Positions 1-13,563 of a stretch of DNA of 64,000 bases are shown in pieces; the first letter of the stretch is position 1; the number at the start of each line of letters is the position of its first letter. A model generated the notes under the pieces. The model was given only the letters and a program-made list of their open reading frames with translations, made no database searches and was not told the DNA's origin. The stretch lies in contig NC_135188.1 in NCBI RefSeq assembly GCF_041146795.1, positions 1,781,419-1,845,418 of the forward strand, given 5' to 3'. This stretch comes from Maylandia zebra (Eukaryota > Chordata > Actinopteri > Cichliformes > Cichlidae). Position numbers and translations under genes: made by a program.

Positions 1-1615
1 GCTGGTTGGCGCATGGTTTGAATCTGAATGGATGAACTATTTAACCAGTGGGAGAGCAACAAAAATATTTTTCCAAAAAAGCAAATAAGACTAAAAACTC
101 TTAAGAATAAATTGCTATTCATAAAAAAAACGATAAAAATATCGATCCTGTTTGGAGCACCTTTTGTCTTTTTGTGGTATCTGTTATTTTACTTGGACGA
201 CTACAGCAGGAAATGACAGGAGAGGAGCGATCTGGAGTGGTAGAGGATGTGGTAAAGGTCACTTGCATGCTCGCCGAGGTTTATGCTTTTGGAAAGGTGA
301 GACTTAAAACCGGGAAAGAGTCTTCCTGTGTTTAATACACCTGGACGCATTATTTTGTGTTCGCAGCAGATAAAAATAGTTAGTGAGAAATGCCAGAGGT
401 AATTATCGACACGTGATGCAGTGGAGAGCAGATAATGGGGCTGTTTTTTGTTGTTGTGCAGTGCACAATTCAGTATGATTTATGTCTCTTCAGTAATCGC
501 CTCCATCCTGAAGCGGTGAAGATTTTTCTCTGCTGATGGAGTTGTCTTTTTCAGGGTCACAGTGCCCCAATCCATGTGACTAGCGATCCCTGAAGAGCAT
601 GAAAGTCGTGACATTTTCTGCTGCCATCAACCAATCACTTAGAGGATGAAGTGTCATGGAAAGTTCTACAGACTCTGCCAAAGCTTTTTTAGCAACTTTT
701 GGTGGCCAAGCAGTGTAGAAACACATCTTTCACTGGTTTTTCTCTTTATGCTGGCTCTTATCAGCATCCAACAAGCTGTCTAGATTGGCAGCAGGTATTA
801 AAGTGGTGGTATTTTGGTAGCTGTGACCTCCTCTTCCTCGTGAGGCACAACGCCACGGTTTAGAGTGGGCGGTAGCTACAGGTGTATCCAATTTCCACCT
901 CTTTTTCACCTGTCACACCTCAGCTTTAGTTTGATTGACAGGTGAGTATAGCAGATGCTGAGGCTGCAGCCTGGATCCTGAACAACGCTCCCCTTTGGAA
1001 AAGCAATGCTGCGCTCGTATCATGTTGGTTTCATCCTACATGTGAGCAGCCAGAAGCCAAAAACATGTTTGTGTCAAGTAGCACGTGTGGACCATAAAAC
1101 AACACGTGCAAATCAAATAATGCTGAAATAATGTCAATAACTATCCCCTTTGTTGGGGAAATGTAAATGGTTTTGGTTAGATTTCCAGTTTTTGGGCCTT
1201 TATGGAAATTTCTTTAGAACTTGTTTGTGATAGTTTTAGGGTTGGGGTGCCATCACTAATGCATCAGACCTCAGGTTAAGTTAAACACTGATTGTTTCCA
1301 CTGTGAGGATTTTGTAAATTTTCTTTGTTTTATAAATTTGGAAGTTGCATATTTTGAAATTCTACACTTAAACTGTTTGTTGTTGTTGTTGTTTTTTCGT
1401 TGGGCTCATTGAATCAGAGCCTGACAGATATTAGATTTTTGGGACAAATTATTTTTACATTATTTTTCAGCTACAAGTATCGATTTCTGATAAGGTTCAG
1501 GATCTTCTTTTTAAAAATGCCACTGAAACCATAGATGGTATAAAATAGACACAGATTCCAGGCCTGAAAAGTGAAGGCAACAATTAAGTTTAAATTAATT
1601 AGTACATTTTGATGG

Positions 1616-1630
1616 CCACCAGGGGGCAAT
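1616..1630 (+). promoter_or_regulatory. CTCF-like motif 1
   Basis: The sequence CCACCAGGGGGCAAT matches the vertebrate CTCF core (CCASYAGRKGGCRSY) except near its 3' end. It has the same orientation as a better match 157 bp downstream. Occupancy is inferred only from the motif. The words also occur in some dispersed fish repeats. Confidence 0.4.
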
Positions 1631-1772
1631 ATCCGTGTTTGCGAAAAACCAACAACTACACGACCTCGGTAAACGACTTGTCTTTGACAGCTCACAAATG
1701 CTAATGAGCGGTTTCACGGTCAAGGAGTGACGTGGTTATGCTTCAGTCCAGCATTGTTACAACTGTTTACTG

Positions 1773-1787
1773 CCACCAGGGGGCAGC
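1773..1787 (+). promoter_or_regulatory. CTCF-like motif 2
   Basis: CCACCAGGGGGCAGC fits every position of the CTCF core consensus. With the weaker motif at 1616 it forms a tandem same-direction pair upstream of tnfaip8l1. Confidence 0.5.
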
Positions 1788-4700
1788 ATCACAAACAAAC
1801 GTACTTTAGTTTTTCCTCTTCTTCAGGCAGTTATACCAATATTGTTATAATGCTGTTTTTCCAGCCAGTTAGCATTCGGCCTATGCAACGCATGCTTGTG
1901 TTTTGTTATCTTGGGTTTTCTTTTTGTTTGGTGTGCTGCACACAAGCGCGCCTTCTTCGGTTGCATCCCCATAGTCCTTTGCTTCCGGAAGCCAAATTTG
2001 TGCCGCGAGTCTGACCCATCTCTCAGTCGGCACATCTGGTTTCAAAATGCAAAACTAGCAATGGCAACCCCAAAAATGGGCGACGGCATGCCGACGATGA
2101 CAGAGCGCGTGTAAGATGTTTGCATTGGCTCTGATATGAGCTGATGCTAATATGATTACTAACATCTTACATATGTTTTTGGGGGTTAGTCCTTGTGACC
2201 TTTGGCCTCCTTTAAGGGGGAAAAAAAAAGGGAGCTTTAGTGATGACACATTCATTCGGCTCGATGAGTTATTATTTCTGTCATCATACAATGAAATCCA
2301 ACTATAGTGACAAAAAAGTATTTTAAATTGTGGCATTTGTTTGGTAACTGGGAGCGTCGAGGCTGTAGCCACTACATCAAGATCTTGTTGCTGTCTTTAC
2401 AGCTCGTCTTCTCTGTATCAGTGTAAAAGGTCACAGTGGCCACATTACAGAAACACTAACTGAAAGTGACAGCCAGTAGGAGTTGTCATCCCACTTATTC
2501 CTCTTTTCCCATATGACCTGGAGAAGCTTTTAGCTGCCACGTCTCCACCACAGACCGCGCTGTCACCTGCCCTGAAACTCAAACAAAGGAAATTAAATGT
2601 AGATAATAAAGGTGGCTGTCCGGCTTAAATAGTCCTCTGAGGAGTAGGGGGGGGGGGACGGGAAGGTCATTTTATTTTATTTTTTTATTTTTATAAAAGT
2701 CATCACAGCTTCTCGTCACCGCGATCCTTCAGCCAGGCTGCCACGCAGGCTTGACAGGCCTGTCTGCACCTGCAGGCGGGAGCGTCCCTGGGTTCATTAC
2801 CCAGGCTCCCTTATTGTCTTGAGACATCAATCCGACACTCTGTGGGGTCTGGTTTCATTTCCCATGAGTCATCTTTGCTTTGAGATTTTTGCTCAGTGTC
2901 TATATGAGCGAGTGCAGCTCATTTTGAGTGAGTATATGAGTTTGTGACTTGTCTCACTGCTGCAATTATAAGTGCTGAGCTCTCGGCTGCTGCAATCTGT
3001 CTTTGTTTCATGTTCAGCTGCTCAGTAAGTCGGCCTATCAGTAACGTGTGTGAGCCAACAGATGTTTGTTCCTCTGATGTCTGCGTGCACTGATGACTGT
3101 GGCTCGTACACTTTGCCACAATACTCAGCAGGATTTGCCGTTGTCATGTCTTGTTTTGCCTTAAATCCGTTAAAATGTTGCCTCTAAATACTACGGAGAC
3201 GCCGTGTTGGGGTTGGTGGGCTGTCCCTGGACGCCGCCGCGCTTCACAGGCCATTTAGATTTGGCACTAAGCGCTTTGGTGCAGCAGAGTCACAGAAGAA
3301 AAATAGGATTTGAATCGAAAACCTTTTCATCGCTTGTCCCTTGAGAGCATGTTTTCGCGAAACCTTTAGCTTTGGGCGGGGACTAAGAGCCGGAGTGAGG
3401 ATATCCTTCCGTCCTCGAGATAAGAGTGTCAGGAGTCTGTTTGTCACTCTTAAGCCTCGAGTGAAGCCAGAGGCAGACAATGCTGAGAGCCAGACATTTG
3501 AATTGTACGACAGGCGAACCCTCCACCCTTCCCCACTTCTTGCCTTCCTCCTCTTCCAGCTCGTTGGCGGGCCTCGGAGAGTCGACAGCTACGACGCCTC
3601 AGATCTGCAGCAAAAGTATAATTTAATGAGCGCCATGAAATCACCCTTGAGCCTGTAAATGGCGTCTGCCCATTATCCATTTGCACTTTTCGAAACTCTC
3701 GTACATCCATCAGCGGAGGCAGAGAGAGGATGGAGGCTGATGCAGACGCGTGTTCTGATAAGTGCATCTCCTGTGGAGGCCGTCCTCTGTGATTAACTCG
3801 TGTCAACAGGACAAAGTGACGTTTCTTTTCTTCCAGTTGTCACTCGCATAGAAATAAAGATTCCAAGTTCAGGTTTTGTTTGTTTGGGTTTTTCTCTCAC
3901 TCTGATCATTAGTGTCTTTCTCATCTTATCCGTTTCACACGCGTTGCATCAGAGCAGGATTTTCTGTAACAAGCGTAGCACGGCAAGTTTAGAGTTACGA
4001 AGCGGTCGATAGGGATCTGCCAGTGATCCTTGATCAGCGCGGCGAGAGGCCCGATTAAATGTCCAGCACCTGCAACAAGACGCTGCGAAAACTAGATTTG
4101 GCGTGAGACGGTATATAAATGACCCCTCGTGCTAACGCCCACAGTTATTTCCTGCATGTTTCAGGGTTGATGTACAACAAACCTCCACCCCGGCTCTGCC
4201 TCTCCTCGCTCCTCTCTGGGAAGCATCCTGCTGACACTCTCTCCGAGGAGTCTTATTGATATTCTTCGAGAGGCATTGCAGAGAGAGAGCAAGGGAGGAA
4301 TGAAAGTCACACACTGTAGCAGGCAGCAGATGCGCTACCTTCCAGTACCAACGACGGCAAACGTCACAAGTCACCCAGCAGGGATGTGTCAGCGCTCTGC
4401 GTCGGCTGCACTAATTGCACCTCTCACGCTTTGTGTGCACGTTATCCGGATTATTACGGAGAGGCAATTTGCCATTCATGTATTTGTTTACAGTTAATCC
4501 TCTTTAACGTGGAGATGTATGGCGTGAAGAGTAATCACTTATGATGCGAACAGGACATTTGTTTCAGTGCAGCAGCCACGCGTTCGGCGACGTGCGGCTC
4601 GTCAGAGGATTTATACAGGGTGTGACTGTTTGCCTCATTTTTATGCGCATTGTTTTCCACTAATCCTCGCATTTGGCTGAGTCATTGTCATTTTTTTTTT

Positions 4701-7700
4701 TTTTTTGCTGTGCGATCAGTTTACACAATCGGACGAAAATAAGTTTATTAGCCGATTAGTCAGCCGACAAAAACGACCTGGATTTGTTTTAGCTGGACAC
4801 AAACCAGTCGCTGCCTCCTGCACCAGTCTTTCAGAATCAGCTCGCTTTCAGTATATTTAATGAAGCCATGCAGAATTTTTACCTTCACGCTTTACAAGCA
4901 CAGGGGTCAAAGGTTATGATGCATTTTTAATCAGCTGTTTCTCAGGTGGTTTGATGGGAACTAAATTTAGCTGTTTTTGTTTTAGTCCCAGAAAAGTCAA
5001 AGTTTGACACTTGACCTTTGTCTTCATCAGACTATAGCAGTCTTCACAATCCAAGATATTATTATATTCCAAAAAGATTTTAGCTTCAGTTTTTCTTGAG
5101 ACAAAATGATTTTTCTTATTTTAGATTTAAAGTATTAAAGTTTAAACTAAAAGTAAAAAGGAGCCAAAAGTGGAGTGCCAACGTTTGGTGCTTTTTGTTT
5201 TGGACACTTTTCAGTAGCAGAATGTGCTGAGGTTTCAGTCTCGACCCTACAAGCTCAGCTTGATTCGTACATCTGCACTGAAACGTTGCCTCAGGCTGAT
5301 CCTACGTCAGTGGCAAACGCTGTTGGCACCGTTACTCTCGTGCGTGAAGGTGGGATTTCCGCCTTTGAGTCGCTCCATCCTCTCCTGACCATTCAAAAAA
5401 ACGTCTGCAGGAGAAACCCAGTCAGTCGCAGTTATGTGAGGGTTTGTGGTTGGGTTTTGGCATATCTACAGCTTAGATGACGGTACAGGAGAAATCTTTG
5501 TTGGGTGATTTACGTTAAATTGAAAGTGTGTCATTAACGTGTCAGGACACCGCTGCAGCTTCATCTACAGCTCGGCTCTCAAAGCCTCGGCTCTTTTCTG
5601 AAACATATTCTGTCATTTGGTGTTTTGACGACGGGGTCGCCGAACCGCCATCTAACACGTCGGGCCAAAATCTTCCAGACATGTTCAATTTGTTGACATC
5701 TAGCGACTGCAAAGGCCAAGCATATGACCAACATCGTCTTCATACTCATCAAGCTGTTCACCGACTCCCCTCGTGCTGTACCGTGACTCATCAGGATGAA
5801 GGTGATCGCTCAGAACAATTTCATATCTGTTTTCAGTCCCCGCGTAGGTGACGCTTCACATTATTGGTTTAGTTTGTCACCTGTCTGTATATCAGAATAT
5901 TTATTTATGTAAAACCGAGGCCTGTGTGTTTGTTTACAGAGCTCTGTTTACGGCAGAATAATTTTACATAATTATTAGGAAATAAATTGCAGCAAAGGAG
6001 ACTCTTTGCATGTTTTCACAGCACATACTCGGCAGTAAACACTGAAAATAAATCGGTGACTTTAGATTTAAGTAATATTAAACATTTATGAGGCAGAAAA
6101 TCTAAAGACTAATAGTTTGCCTATATGTTCATAATGATGTAGGAAACGTGACGTCTGCTAATGAGTACAGATGGCGGTGCTGTATTAGATTGTGAAATGC
6201 TGTGCACTCATCTTTTAGGGACCAGCAATATTTGTACCATATTTTCATGAATATTCCCAAAAAGACACATTTTTAAAGAACCTCCAGGAATTTTGAGCAT
6301 TTAGTTCAAATTTCATAGAAATCCATCAAACGGTATGTGAGAGATTTCAGTCCAAAGGTGCAAACACATTACGACGCCACTGTGACCACAGCGCCTGCAA
6401 GAGCTCCTAATCCGAGCGTGCAAAGATTGACACGTTTTAACTGCACGCTGTGACCACTTCCTGCCCAGCCAACAGGCGGAGGAAACGATGACACGTGCAT
6501 CTCTGCTACACAGCATACTGTACACTGGAGTTTGGATCAAGTCCACAGGAGGAAACTCTTTCTTGGCAGGTTTCCCTTCAGATTCACGTCAGGTGTACAG
6601 TTTAACAGTCTGTAGCTCTCTGTTTGTAAATACAGCTTAGATTTGCTGTGGTTTCTTCCCAGTAGCCCTAACGATCTATTAAACTGCAGAGACCACTGAC
6701 ATGATGCAGTGAAGCCAGCGCTGACCCAGCACATGTCATGTCTGGTATCTAAACACCAAAAGCAACTGAGTAATGTTATTGTCTCGAGTGGCTAAAAAAA
6801 ATCAAACCCTGATCTGGATCTTTATTATATGAAGGTTTAGACTTAGAAATAAATTCCTGCCATTGTCCCACCTCTTCCTTGTGGATTCGTTAATATGTGA
6901 CATGATGCGGCGTCCGCCCAACCCCTCCATCACGAGTCCCAGTGAAACGGCGAGCAGAGGAGAGAAACTGCAGCAGACTCTCACACTGCTGAAATTAAAT
7001 TAGTGTCCATAAAATAGGTCAGTAACTTGAATAAAACGCTTCTTTGGGTTTTTGAGGCACTGAGTGGACACTCTGCACTGCGCTCGTACATCTCACCATC
7101 ACTTATACTCACTTTATAAACACAATGAGGGCCAACGGTTTCAAAGAGAGGCTCAAACGCACTCAGCATGCAGGCATGATGAGACCTAAAGTAGAGAGAG
7201 GAGAAGCTCAGATTGCAACGATTACGTCTGTTTACTGTTTTAGTAAAGCCAAACACCGTATTCAGTTTCATTTAGAGTTCCTTTCTATATATTTCTGAGA
7301 GTGCGAACCTCTAAAAATGTTGAACATGTCCGAACAAAATGAAACTCGTAACACAGATGCCCCTTCCTTCACCCTCATTCTTCCCCCTGCATTATAAGGC
7401 AGGCGTGGAAAATGACTGCGGTGCCTGTTTACGCTCGTGCGCTCTGAGGTTATCCTTGGAGATCTGTGAAAGTTAGAGAGGGAGTGCTCAGGAAAATAGA
7501 TTTTTGTTGCTTTATTGCTTTAAAAGGAGACTGTTCAAGCCTAAAGAAGTGACCTGCAGAAGGCTGCTGAAACGATACGGCGTGCTGCGCTCTCGCTCGC
7601 TCCCCTCAGCGAGGCTCTGAAAGCCGGCAGACCCGATGACCCCCCCCCCCTCCTTCTGAGCCTCTATCACGGGCGCAGCCTTTCACTGAGTCACCCCACT

Positions 7701-8239
7701 TGCCACACAAACACACACTCAGAAACGACATGCATAAATAAATCCACACATGTGCAGAGTGGGCTCTGTCTGCCTCCTGCTCGCCTTGTTTCGTCAGTGC
7801 ATTCAGCTGATGAGACGTTCGGATTACTTTGCCTGCTTTGCGTGGTCGGGATGTAACTGACTTTACTCCCACACGTGTAATGACACATTCTTCTCTAACT
7901 ACCTTGCAGGCACCGAGCCAGAGGGTTGCTGGGACTAATTTGACAGCTGCCACGGCTCATTATCTGATAAAGCGGACAGTTCTCGGCCCCGCAGTTTAAA
8001 CAGAATTCGACGATGCTATATCTTCACACATTGTGTGTTGGTAGTGTGGTATTCTTGGCTCATTTTGCTTTTGATATGAGAAGGTCAAAGAGGACATCTA
8101 AGAAACGGTTCTTGTTTTATTTCTCAATTTGTGCCAATTTTAGAAAACTTTCAAGATGTTTTCACGTTGATGGGGTTTATCGATAAGACTGTGGCTTGAT
8201 AGCATGTTCTCTCTGTCTCTTCTCGACCCAGACTTGACC

Positions 8240-10951
8240 ATGGACTCCTTCAGCACCAAGAGCCTGGCCCTGCAGGCGCAGAAGAAGCTGATGAGCAAGA
8301 TGGCTACCAAGAGCGTGGCCAGCCTCTTCATCGACGACACCAGCAGCGAAGTGCTGGACGAGCTGTACCGCGTCACCAAGGAGTACACCCGCAACCGCAA
8401 AGAGTCCCAGAAGATCATCAAGAACTTGATCAAGATGGTGGTGAAGCTGGGAGTGCTCTACAGAAACAACCAGTTCAACAGTGAGGAGCTGATCCTGGTG
8501 GAGAACTTCAGGTGACGACCGTCATTTATCGCTCTCGTGTCTACACGAGGCAGTTTAGACCGAAGCCCAACTTTGCTGCTTCTCCTTCAAAGCCATGTTA
8601 TAGTTTCCTGGTATGTGAGCATGTTAGGGTCCATGTTGGCTGATGTACCAACTACGTATGCTACAGATGAGCACCAGTTATATTTATTTAAAGGACATGA
8701 ATGGGGATCATCCTCTGTTGTAGAGGTGGGTGGTATAAACAGTATACGGTAGAAACTATGAATTTAGCCAACGGTAGAGATTTTGACTGTACCGCTCTAT
8801 CGCGATAGCGCATGTTGATGGTGTCATCAAGCTGCGCCTGTTTTTGTCAAAAGCATTGCAGCGGCTGCAAACATCACCTGCAAATGATGGCGGGCGACAG
8901 TAAGTGCAAAGAGACGAGGCACGTTTTTGAATATGGGGAAAGCCAAAAACTGCGCTTCCTCCACTTCTGTACCGTTGATTCATTAATGTTGAATTCTCTC
9001 CAGTGGCTCTATTCCCATGTTGTTGCAGTATATGAATGACTAACTTCGTATTGTGGATGGATTATCTCAGCTGTTCTCCTGACTGAAGTTTGGTCCGTTT
9101 ACAGCATCCTGCCATGCGATTGCATTTGTCCCTAACCATCAGGAACCCTCACGTTAACTTTTATCGAGGGGAAAAAAGTTAGCGTTCATCCTCCAGCTTC
9201 ACTGTGTTTATGCTAACATAGCTGTGTCGCTAGCGATCATGTAGCACGGCGGTCCCCAACCCCCGGGCCTCGGACCGGTACCGGTCCGTGAGTCGTTTGG
9301 TACCAGGCCGCGAGAGTTGAGGCTCAGGTGTGAAATGTATAGTTTTCAGGGTTTTTATCGGTTTTCAGAGTTATTTTGTTATCGTTTTTATCGTTTACTC
9401 AGTTTTCCTGGGTCTTTCCACGTGTGTTATGAATAAATCTTCTTTTTTTCGGTACCGGTACTGGTTTTATTTTGTTGTATTTATCCGCGACACCTTAAAG
9501 GCCGGTCCATGAAAATATTGTCGGGCATAAACCGGTCCGTGGTGCAAAAAAGGTTGGGGACCGCTGACGTAGCACATCATTATATACCAGCTAGCCCAAC
9601 TTCAGTAACCCTACAAACATCACTGCTGTTTAGTTTTCTGTCTTCATTTATGTTGGAAGTGACAGCAGAGCTGTACGTTTGAATTAGTTTCCAAAATCTC
9701 TGTCAGAACATGCTACATCATGTTTAGGTGGAAGCTAGCGAGCTAACCATCAAGCGGTGCGGCTTCGTAGCTTACCAAAGTCACACTAAAACATTTTTGA
9801 CAGATGTTTGAGCGCCGTGTAGCACATACAATCTGTTCGAGGTCAGTAAGCACAACAGAATTCATACATAAGGTGCACTGTAGATTTTTGAGAAAATTAA
9901 AGCATTTTAAGTGCACTTATAATGCGGAAAATACGTATGTATGTATGTAAGCATGTTAGGGATCATCATCTGTTGATGCACCACCTACGTATGCTACAGA
10001 TGAGCACCAGTTGCATTTCTTTAAAGGACATGAATGGGGATCGTCCTCTGTTCTGGACACAGACAGTATGTGAAGGTCATTTTATGTTTTGTCAGAGACG
10101 AACCTGCTGGAATAATATCTGTACAAAATCAGAAGTTTATCAACCTGCTGGTTCTTTAACAGCGGTGCTACATTTTACCTTTGATTTCTTTTTCTTTCTT
10201 ATGAAGCGATGCGGCTCTTACAGCAGAGTCCTCATCGCTGCAATAAACGATCGGTTACTCGACTGTGTCTGAGCGAAGTACAAGTCGTGTTATATTGTTG
10301 GTCAGGAGGTTGGAAGCCTTGTGAAACATTGAAGATGTGATTCTGGGGAGAAGTGCAGTTAAAGGATGTTTCTGTGTGCTGATGGAAGCAAATTAAGGGA
10401 ATGGACATTTCCATCAGTTTATGTGTTTCCAGTAAAACCGAGCTCGGAGGGACGCAAAGCTGACACAAGCGCTCAGTGCAGAGACGGGTTATTATATTAG
10501 CATGGAGATGTGAGCTTTGCACAGGACAATACTATAACTAATATATGGGGGTTGTGAAAGTTTTCTGGAGAAATTCCTGCGGCAGCACTTTCTATTTTTA
10601 CTTCTGCTGCTCTGGTCAGAATTAGAAAGTGACAGCGTCTCCTCTCTCTTGTCTCCTCGCAGGAAGAAGGTCCACACTCTGGCCATGACGGCGGTCAGTT
10701 TCCACCAGATCGAGTTCACCTTTGACCGGCGCGTCATGAGCGCCATCTTGAATGATTGCCGCGACCTGCTGCACCAGGCCATCAAGCGCCACCTGACAGC
10801 CAAGAGCCACTCGCGAGTCAACCACGTCTTCAATCACTTTGCCGACTGTGACTTCCTGGCGACTCTGTACGGGCCCTCGGAGGTTTATCGCGGCCACCTG
10901 CAGAGGATCTGTAACGGGATCAATAAGATGCTCGACGAAGGCAACCTCTGA
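8240..10951 (+). CDS. tnfaip8l1: TNFAIP8-like protein 1 (TIPE1), two coding exons
   Basis: Coding exons are 8240-8511 and 10663-10951. The 2151-bp intron has GT at 8512 and AG at 10661-10662, and the join restores codon AGG. The product is 186 aa, the usual TNFAIP8L1 length. It opens [20 protein letters not shown], contains [13 protein letters not shown] and, in exon 2, [16 protein letters not shown] and [13 protein letters not shown], and ends NKMLDEGNL. These are hallmarks of the all-helical TIPE fold, which binds phosphoinositide-type lipids in a central cavity and acts in cytosolic cell-death and inflammatory signalling. The start is the ATG eight bases after an acceptor (TCGACCCAG, ending 8231), so a 5' untranslated exon must lie upstream. 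The four family members are similar; the L1 call rests on length, the [15 protein letters not shown] opening and MYDGF nearby. Confidence 0.93.
8612..8720 (+). repeat. intronic direct repeat, copy 1
   Basis: About 108 bp closely match 9944-10052 in the same orientation. Shared words include CTACGTATGCTACAGATGAG and TTTAAAGGACATGAATGGGG. Both copies lie in the tnfaip8l1 intron and bracket about 1.2 kb containing a hAT-type MITE. Confidence 0.75.
8723..9040. repeat. probable hAT-like repeat fragment
   Basis: It starts with a GAGGTGGGTGGTATAAAC-type end, typical of fish hAT elements of the GGTGGGCGATATA kind. AT-rich sequence with ATACGGTAGAAAC and ACGGTAGAGA motifs follows. The right end is not defined and I see no target-site duplication, so the family is a suggestion. 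Confidence 0.35.
9248..9567. mobile_element. hAT-type MITE with 8-bp target duplication
   Basis: The terminal inverted repeats are GGCGGTCCCCAACC on the left and GGTTGGGGACCGCTGA on the right; the ACCGGTCCGTG motif occurs near both ends. Flanking octamers TGTAGCAC (9240-9247) and CGTAGCAC (9568-9575) differ at one base and look like a hAT target-site duplication. The 320-bp element has no transposase frame and sits in the tnfaip8l1 intron. Confidence 0.8.
9944..10052 (+). repeat. intronic direct repeat, copy 2
   Basis: Partner of 8612-8720, offset by about 1332 bp, with scattered substitutions. Confidence 0.75.
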
Positions 10952-12318
10952 CCTCTGCCTCGGCGTTAGGCTCGTTTACCTCGAATCATCACGAAGCATT
11001 TCTCCTTTTTTTGAGACAACGATCGTGAACATTTTTCTTTTTCCTTTGTTTGTGTTTGCGTTTACTGTAACATCGAAATTCGCTTGGCAACTTTGTCCAA
11101 AGTATATTTCTTTTTCCAGCCTTCTTTTTAATGAATGTAAAACTTCATGCTCTTATCTCCATAGCCTTGACAACTGTGCCTTAAATAGCATATTTTATCT
11201 TTGTTCCAAGGGCTCGCTTTCTCTCTGTCACTTCAAAAAGGCAAGAAAACAGGCACAGGCCTCCAGCTGTATCTGTTAAATGGACAAAAGTGGGTCTGGG
11301 AGCAAAACGAGGAGAAGAGAGCGAATTTCCAAGGACAAAAAGAAGTTTTACTGTCTGTTTGCTTTTCCTGAAAGCAGTGTTGCACTCGATCCCAAACAAG
11401 CGCTGTACTGTAGTGAAACCATGTGAACGACGGCAGTAATCCTGCTCAGCCAGCATTTTGCGGCTCTCGCCATCATGCACTGAACTCTGGCTTTTTGTTT
11501 CGGAGCCACTTATAAACCCACATTTGCTTCCAATAGCCTGGTTTATAGCCACCACAACAAAGGCAAAGTATTTGGGTCATGGGGGGAATGTAAACTCGAA
11601 GGAATTTGAGCGTGCTGCGTGTTGTTGATCGTCTCTGCGCCGACTCGAATGTCTCGCCGCCTGGACGCTCATCTAGCCTGAAAAATCACGGCCGGGCGGC
11701 GAGGGCGGTGCACAATGTGGCACCAGGTGCAAAGATTGCTCTGGCATTTTGTCAGAAGGGAATTAAGCGCCAACTCGGTCGAACCACTCGCCGTAACGGA
11801 TGCCGTTAGTCCGGGGTCAGCTGTGTTTCAGGTTGGGGAGCCTCACGTTTATCCTTAAAAGCACTAAAACTCCAGCTCAAATTCTGACTGATCCCAACTA
11901 AAAAGTGAGCAGGCAGATGAAAGACTGCAGCACCGTGTCTGTGAAGAGCGCCGGGCAGAGCACGGAGATTAGAGCAGAGACAAACACAGCACCTGATTGT
12001 GCTCTCCCACTGCAATTATCGCTCCCCGCTCCAGGGTGGCGTAATGGCTGGGAGCCGGCCTCCGTCGAGCAGCCACTCCATTTCACCGCACGGCAGCCTC
12101 GTGTGATGAGATGGGGATAACGTCTCTGTTTGCGCGATGCCAGTCCTTCTAATGGAGTGAAAGATGATGTTGTGTTTCTCCCTTACAAAGGAGTATATGA
12201 GTAGTTACTACAGCCCTCTCCAACCTTGCATAATGGGCATCTTTCCTTTTTTTTGTCTGTGTTTTTGTATCACTGAGCCTGTCTGGGAGATTGTTTTGTG
12301 CCGCGGCCTCATTTTGTA

Positions 12319-12321
<3 letters not shown>

Positions 12322-12378
<57 letters not shown>
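12322..12378. repeat. (TG)n microsatellite
   Basis: Uninterrupted TG dinucleotide run of about 57 bp. It creates a spurious Val/Cys-rich reading frame. Confidence 0.97.
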
Positions 12379-12380
<2 letters not shown>

Positions 12381-12517
12381 CTGTGAGAGAATTGGAAATT
12401 GAGCCGTGTAATAAGCGCTGTGCATTCCCAGATAGGATTGCTGAAACTTTAACTTCTTCTGCAGCAGCTCTGCCAAAGAGAGAGGAGAGAAGGGACTGCT
12501 GTTACTTAAAAAGCACT

Positions 12518-12541
12518 CCCCCCCCCCCCCCCCCCCCCCCC
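12518..12541. repeat. poly-C tract
   Basis: Run of 24 consecutive C. The true length is uncertain because such homopolymers are prone to sequencing error. Confidence 0.95.
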
Positions 12542-13517
12542 AGGACAACACTTCAGAAAATGGTGTGAACGTGATCGTTCTAACCCCTTAATGGTGAAAA
12601 TGAAGACCGAGGTGGTGGCTGTTGTCATTTTAGTCCTGCGCCGGTTTAATTGTGAGATGACTTCTCATTTGTTAGATTCATTTAAGACCAGCCTCATCAT
12701 TTTGGGAAGGCTTTGAAGTAAATCCTTTAATTGTCTTTAAATGCAATTTTCTCCAAATCCTCCTCATCTCAGGGCGAGTTTCAATCTCACTCCTTCTGAA
12801 ATCCACCAAAAAGCAGCACGAGCCCTCGAAACAGTCGCACTTATTTTACTCAAACGTGCTTTTCTTGTTGCATTTTCACTCTTGTGACTGTGGTGAGTGT
12901 TTTTATTTTCACTCGTGTACATAGGATTGTGTTTGTGCGTTCTCTGTATCCAGACACAACAAATTTAATACAAAATGCTTTTTTTTAAAAACTGATACAT
13001 TTCCTGTCTTTTTATTTTTGTCCTAATCACCCATCTCCTTATCTGGATGGTGGATGTTTCTGACCCGATCAGGAGGGTCATCTGACTGCAGCTGACCTGG
13101 ATTTAGTCGGGACACACACACACACACGCACGCACGCCCCAGCTCCCAGCATTGTTAGGAAACTATGAAAACAAACCCATCTGACTGACAAACAATTCAA
13201 CTTGGGGTCATTTCTTTCCACTTCCTATAAGGCCACGCCACAGTCAAAGGTAGAACAGGAAATGAGTAAGCCAGAGGACTTTGTGCTTCTGTTTTTGGAA
13301 GTTTAAACATTCGACTCAGCTGCTGCTTAATTTCAAGTGTACAACGAGCAGCACTCTGTGGACTCAGTTTGAGTTTAATCTGTCATTGACTTTGCTACTT
13401 CTCAGACTTTGGAATGATAATTTGGCCAGTAGCACGTCTGCTGATCCTCCCTGTAGCACACTTGAAAGGCTACTGCAGTACCAAGTGCCCATTTATCCTC
13501 TAATACGGTCATTATCT

Positions 13518-13521
<4 letters not shown>

Positions 13522-13561
<40 letters not shown>
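13522..13561. repeat. (GT)n microsatellite
   Basis: Uninterrupted GT run of about 40 bp. Confidence 0.97.

Positions 13562-13563
<2 letters not shown>

Larger units (their letters stand above)
1..8231. other. non-coding upstream region, no coding exon recognised
   Basis: I see no open frame here that resembles a known protein. The short frames overlap on both strands and lack splice logic. The first coding exon of tnfaip8l1 is preceded by a splice acceptor at 8230-8231, so part of this stretch is probably a 5' intron, with an untranslated first exon that I could not place. Two CTCF-like motifs are listed separately. A G-run lies near 2648-2658 and a T-run near 4690-4706. Confidence 0.6.

Noticed and set aside
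3244..3806. Overlapping 78-118-codon frames on both strands
   Set aside because: Mutually overlapping and unlike known proteins; no splice support.
12164..12568. 134-codon plus-strand frame with long Val/Cys run
   Set aside because: It is the (TG)n and poly-C tracts read as codons, with no family resemblance.
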